NCBI GenBank assembly: GCA_040751955.1
Contig: JBFMFY010000004.1
Location: 48,467-112,466, forward strand
DNA: 64,000 bases
Origin: SpSt-333 sp040751955
GTDB lineage: Bacteria > Bacteroidota > Ignavibacteria > UBA10030 > UBA8401
Direction: 5' to 3'
Shown one piece after another: positions 57,936-64,000 of the stretch. Below the pieces are notes generated by a model, which saw only the letters and a list, made by a program, of their open reading frames with translations, was not told the origin of the DNA and ran no database searches. The translations under genes and the position numbers were made by a program. Position 1 is the stretch's first letter, and each line of letters begins with the position of its first letter.

Positions 57936-58859
57936 ATGAAAATCACTGTTATCGGTGCCGGCAACGTCGGTGCAACTGCCGCACAAAGAATTGCAGAGAA
58001 GGAACTTGCCAACGAAGTAGTCCTCGTCGATATCGTTGAAGGAATCCCGCAAGGCAAAGGACTCGACATGTACGAGTCAGCTCCCGTCGAAGGATTTGAT
58101 ACAAAGGTGATCGGAACAAACGGATATGACGATACAGCAAATTCCGACATCGTCGTCATCACAGCCGGCATTCCGCGCAAGCCGGGAATGAGCCGGGACG
58201 ATCTGTTGAATACCAATGCGGGGATCATCAAGTCCGTAACGGAACAGGTTGTTGCAAAATCTCCCAAATCAATTTTGATCGTCGTCTCCAATCCTCTGGA
58301 TGTGATGGTCTATGTTGCACAGAAGGTCTCCGGTTTCGAACGTCACCGAGTCATCGGCATGGCAGGAGTGTTGGATACCGCCCGATATCGTACATTCATT
58401 GCAATGGAATTGGGCGTCTCGGTGGAAGATGTTACAGCATTTGTGCTCGGCGGACACGGCGATTCGATGGTGCCACTTCCGCGATATGCCTCCGTTGCAG
58501 GAATTCCAATTGCCGACTTGATGCCGCAAGAACGTATTAATGCGATTGTTGACCGTGCGCGCAACGGCGGGATTGAAATTGTGAACTATTTAAAAACGGG
58601 AAGCGCATTCTACGCTCCGTCATCCGCCGCTGTTCAGATGGTTGAATCGATCGTGAAGGACAAAAAACGGATTCTCCCGTGCGCAGTATATCTTCAAGGC
58701 GAGTACGGTTTAAAAGATACTGTCGTTGGCGTGCCGGTGAAACTCGGGCGCAAAGGGGTCGAACAGATCGTCGAGATCAAATTGACGCCGGAAGAAGATG
58801 CGGCGCTGAAAAAATCTGCAGCCGATGTGAAATCGAATATGGAGAAAGTAAAGCTGTAA
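57936..58859 (+). CDS. mdh: Malate dehydrogenase (LDH-like type)
   Basis: The product is 307 aa. The NAD site is KITVIGAGNVGATAAQR and the Asp at the end of the second strand (LVDIVEGIPQGK) favours NAD. Catalytic parts: ITAGIPRKPGMSRDDLL with the Arg pair, NPLDVMVYVAQKVSGF and the catalytic His in LGGHGDSMVPLPR. This is the LDH-like malate dehydrogenase of Chlorobi and Bacteroidota. AAAAGGAGAAAACC leads to the ATG. It stands between two terminators, so it has its own transcript. Confidence 0.96.
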   Translation: MKITVIGAGNVGATAAQRIAEKELANEVVLVDIVEGIPQGKGLDMYESAPVEGFDTKVIGTNGYDDTANSDIVVITAGIPRKPGMSRDDLLNTNAGIIKSVTEQVVAKSPKSILIVVSNPLDVMVYVAQKVSGFERHRVIGMAGVLDTARYRTFIAMELGVSVEDVTAFVLGGHGDSMVPLPRYASVAGIPIADLMPQERINAIVDRARNGGIEIVNYLKTGSAFYAPSSAAVQMVESIVKDKKRILPCAVYLQGEYGLKDTVVGVPVKLGRKGVEQIVEIKLTPEEDAALKKSAADVKSNMEKVKL

Positions 58860-58878
58860 TCTGTTGGAAAGAAAATAA

Positions 58879-58923
58879 AAAACGTCCTGTTGAATCCATA
58901 TTCGCAGGGCGTTTTCATTTTTT
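58879..58923 (+). terminator. Terminator after mdh
   Basis: AACGTCCTG (58881-58889) pairs with CAGGGCGTT (58905-58913), followed by TTCATTTTTT. It is 20 bp after the mdh stop. On the minus strand an A-run would also give T, so it could serve the convergent RsbW-like gene too. Confidence 0.8.
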
Positions 58924-58937
58924 GCACTGCACTCGTT

Positions 58938-59342
58938 CTACAACTTCATCACCAGCGTCACCTCGTTCCCCTTTTTATTGTACTTCACCGATTGCATGAA
59001 TGACTTCATCAGGAAGACGCCCCGTCCGCCCGTGCGCAGAAGATTGTCGTCGTGCAACGGACTTACAATTTCAGCGGGATCAAATCCCTCCCCTTCATCT
59101 TTGATCTTTACGGTCAATGTCTTCCCTCTCATTCCGCAGGTCAGCGTTACATCCTTTGTCTCGTCATTTTTGTTTCCGTGAATGATGCCGTTGTTGACTG
59201 CTTCCGTCACCGCCACAAGCAGCAGGTGAAGTTTTTCGTCCGGCAGTTTCAACGATGCATTTGCATCATGGAAAAATTCTTCAACAAGATGAATGTTCTT
59301 GCGGTTGCTGGGGATATGGAGTTCAAATGTTTTGTCTTTCAT
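58938..59342 (-). CDS. Serine/threonine anti-sigma kinase, RsbW/SpoIIAB-like
   Basis: The product is 134 aa, a stand-alone GHKL ATPase. The N box is VTEAVNNGIIHGNKND, G1 is IKDEGEGFDPAEI and G2 is GGRGVFLMKSF. RsbW-like proteins phosphorylate an anti-sigma antagonist or hold a sigma factor. No antagonist gene is adjacent. It lies 12 bp after the end of the barrel-like protein gene on the same strand and may be co-transcribed. Confidence 0.92.
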   Translation of the reverse strand: MKDKTFELHIPSNRKNIHLVEEFFHDANASLKLPDEKLHLLLVAVTEAVNNGIIHGNKNDETKDVTLTCGMRGKTLTVKIKDEGEGFDPAEIVSPLHDDNLLRTGGRGVFLMKSFMQSVKYNKKGNEVTLVMKL

Positions 59343-59354
59343 GCACTCTCTCTG

Positions 59355-61259
59355 TCAGAAAAAGTACCGCACATTCATCATCACATTAGAAAATTCCTGG
59401 ATGCTGCCGCCGTTGAACCGCTGAAATTCCTTCCATCCGCGGATCTCGACCAATGAAGAGGATGAAAGCATAATCCGAATGTTCGTCGTCGGTCCGGCGC
59501 TGAGGAACGTGCTCTCGTACCGTCGTACGTTGTTTTCATAACGGAAACGTTTTTGTGCGAACGACCGAAATCCGACGGCGAAGATCCATTGATGGTTGAA
59601 AGTGTACCGTGCTTGCGGCGAGAAGGTCACCTCCTCGATCCGCTGCAGCGGACGCTCGGAAAATTCCTCCCAATGCAACTCTCCTCGTTCGTAAATCCGC
59701 ACATGAGCGAAGAGATCAATGCCGACCGTCGTTGTTATATCATACGAGGTTGAATCAAGAAATGCAACCTGACGATATGAATAACTTTTCACCGATGGAA
59801 CGAGCGCTTCAAAGTCGAAGACGGTATAGTTTGCCAACACCTCAAATGCATTGAACATCGTAAAGAATTTGGATGGTCTGTACGTCATCTCGGGGGAAAG
59901 GCGGAAGATCCTGTTCCAATTGTTGTTTGCACTTTTGTCCCGCTTGAGGTACACAATGTGACTGAGCGTCGCTTCGGCGGTAATTACAGTATGAAACAGG
60001 CTGCTGAATGTGTGATGCTCTTTGAGCGAGAGATTCAGCAGCAGTTCGTCGCGATCATCCGTATTCAGCGAATCGGGTGTATCATACTGCAGCACACTGA
60101 GCGATCCGGAAAACGACAGGTGATCGTTTGAAGAAAGATCGGACGAAACATTTGAGTAGATCGTACTGCGCACGGCGGTATTGTCCAATTTTGATTCCTG
60201 ACGCGAGCGGAGATCCTGAACGATGTTGTCCACGCCGGCGATCTTTTCCAAAAGATGTTTTTCATCCCGCTCGCCAAGTTGAAGTCCGATATCTGCGCGT
60301 ATGAACGACGACTGATAGTTCAGGTCGAAGCCTCCTTCCAGTCTCAGCTCCTGCACGGTCGTGTTGAACAGGATCGAATTCATTTCGGAGAGATTCTTAT
60401 ATCTGAATGCGTTTGCGATTGTCCGCGTTTCCACGTTGACAGAGAGCCGGATGTCAAATCCGTTACCGAATGCATAACCCAACACATTCGACACACCCCA
60501 TAACTGTTCCGAGCGCGACCTGATATTGGACGAGACACCGTATCCGCGTATCACACTGCTGTCGGCGGGAATGTAGAAATCATTTCTGTTGGAAGTCCAT
60601 CGCACACGTACGCTGTCGGTCGCTGCTTCCGTGAAATTGACGACGATATCCACTTCGGCACCGTTGTTCTTGAACGTCCGTTTCCCTGCGTCGGACTGGT
60701 TCAGATGTCCCGTCATTGACGCACGATATCCGCTGAACTCGAACGGATCGATGTCTGCATAGAATCGGTAGTTCATCCCTTCATCTTCTTCTAACTGCTG
60801 CTTATCATATCTCATGCCGATAAGCGGCGTGAGTGAAATGCTCTCAATCGGTCGATACGTGATTCCGACAACTCCTGAATGGATTGCCGCGTTGCTTGTA
60901 CCGAGTGTCTGATTATCTGAAAGGACGAACGACAGCGCTTCTGAAGCGAGAGAAATTTCTTCCGAAATTTTTTTTGCCGCCGTCAACGAAAAGTTCTGCT
61001 CATCGCGGAACGAGCGAAACTGGCTGCGGATGAATGATGAGTTGAAGTACTCCTTGAGTGAAATATAGAATGCAGAATCGTTGAACGAGTACTGTGCGTT
61101 TGCGTTCCATAGATATGTGTACACATTCCGCTCAACCCGGATCGATGTTTTATTTGTATCGGACGGTTGATTTGGAAGATACAATTCCTGCCAGCGTGTC
61201 TGCGCAGTTCCTATCGCACTGAAGAGTACTGCAAAACAATATGCACAAATGCTTCTCAT
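59355..61259 (-). CDS. Outer-membrane beta-barrel-like protein of unknown function
   Basis: The product is 634 aa. A signal peptide (MRSICAYCFAVLFSAIGTA) is followed by alternating strands over nearly the whole length (DIRLSVNVETRTIANAFRY, LSFSGSLSVLQYD, WIFAVGFRSFAQKRFRYE, NIRIMLSSSSLVEIRGW), and it ends VMMNVRYFF with a terminal aromatic pair, as for an outer-membrane barrel. No transporter family is recognised. The ATG directly follows the epimerase stop. Confidence 0.75.
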   Translation of the reverse strand: MRSICAYCFAVLFSAIGTAQTRWQELYLPNQPSDTNKTSIRVERNVYTYLWNANAQYSFNDSAFYISLKEYFNSSFIRSQFRSFRDEQNFSLTAAKKISEEISLASEALSFVLSDNQTLGTSNAAIHSGVVGITYRPIESISLTPLIGMRYDKQQLEEDEGMNYRFYADIDPFEFSGYRASMTGHLNQSDAGKRTFKNNGAEVDIVVNFTEAATDSVRVRWTSNRNDFYIPADSSVIRGYGVSSNIRSRSEQLWGVSNVLGYAFGNGFDIRLSVNVETRTIANAFRYKNLSEMNSILFNTTVQELRLEGGFDLNYQSSFIRADIGLQLGERDEKHLLEKIAGVDNIVQDLRSRQESKLDNTAVRSTIYSNVSSDLSSNDHLSFSGSLSVLQYDTPDSLNTDDRDELLLNLSLKEHHTFSSLFHTVITAEATLSHIVYLKRDKSANNNWNRIFRLSPEMTYRPSKFFTMFNAFEVLANYTVFDFEALVPSVKSYSYRQVAFLDSTSYDITTTVGIDLFAHVRIYERGELHWEEFSERPLQRIEEVTFSPQARYTFNHQWIFAVGFRSFAQKRFRYENNVRRYESTFLSAGPTTNIRIMLSSSSLVEIRGWKEFQRFNGGSIQEFSNVMMNVRYFF

Positions 61260-62108
61260 TCACCAAAGATCTTTCCTTGAGTATTTCGGTTCATACCCGA
61301 GCAGCCGCTTTGCTTTCTCATAAGAGATGATTGTTTTTGCATCGGTAAAGTCCGCCGCAAACTGCTGCACTTCAGGATAATGCCTGGCAAGAAGTTCTTT
61401 TGAATCCAGCCCCGTCCAGTTTTCTTTCGCCGTGATAAAAAAGATCTCGTGAACATTCTCAAGGTCGGTTTCAATTGCCAGCCTGTGCGCTTGTGCAACA
61501 TCGTACACGTGCACGTACGTCCAGAGATTCTTGTGCCAGTTGGTATATTGCTCCACCAATTGCTTATAGAACGAGACCATCCCATCTTCCGGAACCCATA
61601 TCCACGGCTCGCGCAAACAGATCGTCCGAATTCCGTACCGCGCACTGTATGTTTTGCATATCTGTTCTGCAATCACTTTACTCAGCCCGTACGGATCCTG
61701 CGGGCGGAGCGGATGATGTTCGTCGATGGGAATATATTCGGGAACCGTCCTGTTGGTCATGAACGCAAAACCGAGTGTTGACTCGCTCGATGTGAAGACA
61801 ACTTTTTTTATCCCACTCCGTGCAGATGCTTCAAGCACGTTGAATGTGCCGTTCACATTCGCCTCGAAAATTTTTTCCGGAGGGTCGTTCAGCGGATGCG
61901 GAATTCCGGCGGTATGCACGACCGCGTCGTACCCTTGTACGACATTGCACACATCGGAAAGATTCAGCACGTCGGTGCTATGGAAGCGGACATCGTTCCT
62001 TTTCGGCGGAACAATATCCAGCACGCCGACTGCGTGGTTGTGCCATATCAATTCATCAACAATATATTTGCCGACAGTGCCGCTGCCGCCGGTGACAAGG
62101 ATGTTCAT
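61260..62108 (-). CDS. NAD-dependent epimerase/dehydratase
   Basis: The product is 282 aa, extended SDR family. The cofactor loop is MNILVTGGSGTVGKYIVDEL, the second strand ends in GVLDIVPP, and the catalytic Tyr-Lys pair is in DPYGLSKVIAEQICK (YxxxK). A TSSESTLGF strand gives the catalytic Ser. It acts on a nucleotide sugar or related compound, unknown here. It is the first gene of a minus-strand unit with the barrel and RsbW-like genes. Confidence 0.9.
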   Translation of the reverse strand: MNILVTGGSGTVGKYIVDELIWHNHAVGVLDIVPPKRNDVRFHSTDVLNLSDVCNVVQGYDAVVHTAGIPHPLNDPPEKIFEANVNGTFNVLEASARSGIKKVVFTSSESTLGFAFMTNRTVPEYIPIDEHHPLRPQDPYGLSKVIAEQICKTYSARYGIRTICLREPWIWVPEDGMVSFYKQLVEQYTNWHKNLWTYVHVYDVAQAHRLAIETDLENVHEIFFITAKENWTGLDSKELLARHYPEVQQFAADFTDAKTIISYEKAKRLLGYEPKYSRKDLW

Positions 62109-62156
62109 GATACGTGAAAATTACATCCAGAATAACCTATTTACAAGAAGTATAAT

Positions 62157-62186
62157 AAAAAACCTATCCAGATCAGGATAGGTTTT
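62157..62186 (-). terminator. Terminator of the T9SS gene at the right end
   Basis: AAAACCTATCC (62159-62169) pairs with GGATAGGTTTT (62176-62186) around AGATCA. On the minus strand it is followed by TTTTATTATA. It ends the transcript of the gene stopping at 62217. Confidence 0.85.
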
Positions 62187-62216
62187 ATAAACCATCTGAA
62201 CAAGCCTGTGGAAACA

Positions 62217-63743
62217 TTACTTCATGAGCAGAAGTTTTTTCATCACTGTCTTTCCCTCAAAGACCAACCGTGAAAAATACACACCGGAAGAAAGCCGTGT
62301 TCCGTTAAACACCGCTTTCTGCACATAGCCGGACTGTGCAAATCCATCAAACAACGTTGCAACATTTTGACCAAGTGAGTTGAAGACGACGAGCGTTGCA
62401 TTACCATCTTTAGGAACGGTAAATTCAAATGTCGTTACAGGATTAAATGGGTTTGGATAGTTTTGCAGCAAATCGAGAACCGCAGGTGCAGGAATTTTTG
62501 CCTGCTGTTTTTCTTCACCTGATTTTTCAAGCGATTCTTCCGACGTATCAATGACATACCACTTGCTCACCTCAACGCGCATACTGTCGTTGCGCAGGAC
62601 GGGATCAATGATAATACGAATCGGGTTTTCCGTTTTTGGCACTGTGAATGCTACAGTCTCTCGTGATGTTTTGATTCCCTCGTATTCTTTTGCAATCCCA
62701 AGCGTGTGTAGTGATGAGCCGTTTGCGTTTACCTCTTCCAACAATACGCGCACCTTACGTAACGGCGGAGTTTCGCCGGAATTTTTATAGTACAATTCCA
62801 TTGTTACATCACCGCTTGAAATGAATGGTTCCGTCTTTAATCCATTTCGAAGTTCGCTTTCCGTTACCAAGGATTTTGAATCATCACTTTCTGTAAATGG
62901 AATGGCCGATGTGCCTGTTGTTGCATTCAACATCAAAAATGAACTTGTTCCTCTATCTGAACTGAACAGAATCTCTCTCCCTTCCCCTGCAAATACTGTC
63001 TCAATTCCGCCCGATTTTTGCATGCCGCCGGTTGTGATTGTTGCCGCGGACAGCTCGTACGGCAGTGATGTGCCCCGGCGAAAGTGCAGAGAGGAATTTT
63101 GTGTGTTGGAAATTCTTTCACTCGCGCCCGGATCGACGCCGATGCCGAGCGTTGTGACCGCCTGCCATGAGCCGCCGACACGCGTTGCGGAAAAAATTGT
63201 ACTTGTGCCGTTTCTCCACGAAAGCGACAGGTTGTTATTCGAGTGCGATGAAATGCTCGGTGTATAGTAATGCGACGAAGAACCGCTGTTGGTAAATGTC
63301 GTCGCTGTACCAATTGTGGGGTATCCGTATGTCGGCGACGGCGTTATCTGCACAATTTTAACATTTCTTTTATTGATTTCACCGTAGTACGTCTCCCACG
63401 CAACGGTAAGATTAGAACCTGTTTTTACAAGCGACGGATTGAACTGCTCCAAATCACCGTACGTTGCAACAGTTGCCGGCGGATTATTCAAATCTAACCA
63501 TGGCTCTTCTGAATAATCATATATAGAACTATAGTACAACGCACCGCTTTCCACCCACACCATATCCCAGCGGTTGCTTCTGCCGAATGCACTGAGCGAA
63601 AGCGCACCGATTGTTCCTGCAGTAGTACGCATGGTGCGGACTGTACCAAAAGTGTATTGGTTATACTGCCGTATCGCTCCTTTCAACGTTGAGGTCCCTT
63701 CACGCCATACAACCAGATCAACACTGTACGGTGTATCTGCCAA
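62217..63743 (-). CDS. T9SS type A sorting domain protein, probably 5'-truncated
   Basis: The product is 508 aa from a TTG at 63743, open a little further to 63758, where a TAA blocks the frame. It has no signal peptide, although its C-terminus is a full T9SS tail (NYPNPFNPVTTFEFTV, LVVFNSLGQNVATLFDG, SGVYFSRLVFEGKTVMKKLL). The N-part reads VDLVVWREGTSTLKGAIRQY and NLSLSWRNGTSTIFSATRVG, propeller-like strands. A T9SS product needs a Sec signal, so the 5' end seems lost, perhaps through a rearrangement near 63760. I call it a probable pseudogene. Confidence 0.75.
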   Translation of the reverse strand: MADTPYSVDLVVWREGTSTLKGAIRQYNQYTFGTVRTMRTTAGTIGALSLSAFGRSNRWDMVWVESGALYYSSIYDYSEEPWLDLNNPPATVATYGDLEQFNPSLVKTGSNLTVAWETYYGEINKRNVKIVQITPSPTYGYPTIGTATTFTNSGSSSHYYTPSISSHSNNNLSLSWRNGTSTIFSATRVGGSWQAVTTLGIGVDPGASERISNTQNSSLHFRRGTSLPYELSAATITTGGMQKSGGIETVFAGEGREILFSSDRGTSSFLMLNATTGTSAIPFTESDDSKSLVTESELRNGLKTEPFISSGDVTMELYYKNSGETPPLRKVRVLLEEVNANGSSLHTLGIAKEYEGIKTSRETVAFTVPKTENPIRIIIDPVLRNDSMRVEVSKWYVIDTSEESLEKSGEEKQQAKIPAPAVLDLLQNYPNPFNPVTTFEFTVPKDGNATLVVFNSLGQNVATLFDGFAQSGYVQKAVFNGTRLSSGVYFSRLVFEGKTVMKKLLLMK

Positions 63744-63775
63744 CGAACTTATTAATGGTTACATGACAAATAAAA

Positions 63776-64000
63776 TCAGAGTACCTTTTTCAGCGTAATA
63801 GCATTCATTTTGAAGGTTAGTTCTTTGACAACTATAGATTTCTGATTGTTTTCATAACAGATTCGTAAACGTAGACGCTTAAGATTCCACTGAGCCAAGA
63901 CAAACATACCGATGTATGATTTAGGCAGAGTGATCTTCTCTTTCAGAATTTCAATGTAGGGTCGTTTTGATTGTTCATCTTGATAGACTTTGCGAATGAA
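63776..64000 (-). CDS. C-terminal part of an unknown gene (partial)
   Basis: A frame of 74 codons enters from the right edge and stops at TGA 63778-63776. It reads FIRKVYQDEQSKRPYIEILK, then ITLPKSYIGMFVLAQWNLKR and LTFKMNAITLKKVL. No motif or signal is seen. The end is 17 bp from the point where the truncated T9SS gene opens. Its origin, including a mobile element, cannot be told from this piece. Confidence 0.45.
   Translation of the reverse strand, partial: FIRKVYQDEQSKRPYIEILKEKITLPKSYIGMFVLAQWNLKRLRLRICYENNQKSIVVKELTFKMNAITLKKVL

Noticed and set aside
1..64000. tRNA or rRNA genes
   Set aside because: No cloverleaf with TTCGAAT-type arm or conserved rRNA words was seen in the gaps.

Overview
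The window is a gene-dense bacterial chromosome segment of roughly balanced base composition. Several secreted proteins end in the type IX secretion (T9SS) type A sorting tail (FPNPFNP / YPNPFNP followed by a VYNxLGQ-like strand and a terminal Lys). With the many lipoproteins, DUF6029-type outer-membrane barrel and DUF4032, DUF6132 and DUF302 proteins, this points to the Bacteroidota/Chlorobiota (FCB) group, most likely an Ignavibacteria-like lineage. Names rest on motif recognition from the sequence; no database search was run.

Layout. 1-4.9 kb: a partial membrane-anchored deaminase, a lipoprotein/LysM pair, Ada, small unknown proteins and a DinB protein. 4.9-13.1 kb: a complete potassium-uptake locus in the order kdpF-A-B-C-D-E on the minus strand, with repeat-bearing spacers. 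13.4-22.7 kb: GNAT, an M28 peptidase, three lipoproteins, a secreted MsrA, the two-step agmatine-to-putrescine pathway (AguA, AguB) and FabF. 22.8-26.5 kb: a probable ribosomal-peptide operon: a secreted precursor with seven cysteines in a hexad repeat, a DUF692 (MNIO) iron enzyme, a DUF2063 partner, a DoxX membrane protein and an alpha/beta-hydrolase-like protein that has lost its catalytic residues. Upstream lie a cytochrome P460-like lipoprotein, a two-component system, T9SS and outer-membrane proteins and a TlpA-like thioredoxin. 32.8-37.1 kb: an esterase, MarC, a DUF4032 kinase-like protein, DedA and UppP. 37.4-41.1 kb: the cell-elongation genes mreD-mrdA-rodA without mreBC. 41.7-44.7 kb: a two-gene 2-oxoacid:ferredoxin oxidoreductase whose beta subunit carries a gamma-like tail. 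46-51 kb: a TPR histidine kinase and an intact IS3-family element that splits a T9SS gene. 53.4-57.1 kb: an ECF sigma/anti-sigma pair followed by a tight run of thiol and sulfur proteins (thioredoxin, FmdB, two rhodaneses, DUF6132, OsmC, DUF302). 57.2-58.9 kb: rplU-rpmA and mdh. 58.9-64 kb: an RsbW-like kinase, a barrel-like protein, an epimerase, a 5'-truncated T9SS gene and a partial unknown gene.

Several families of short imperfect palindromes (about 60-150 bp) fill many gaps, and two supply apparent extra N-terminal codons to genes. The strongest candidate for an undescribed system is the bufferin-like operon at 22.8-26.5 kb. The next are the sigma-factor-led thiol cluster and the beta-gamma fused oxidoreductase.
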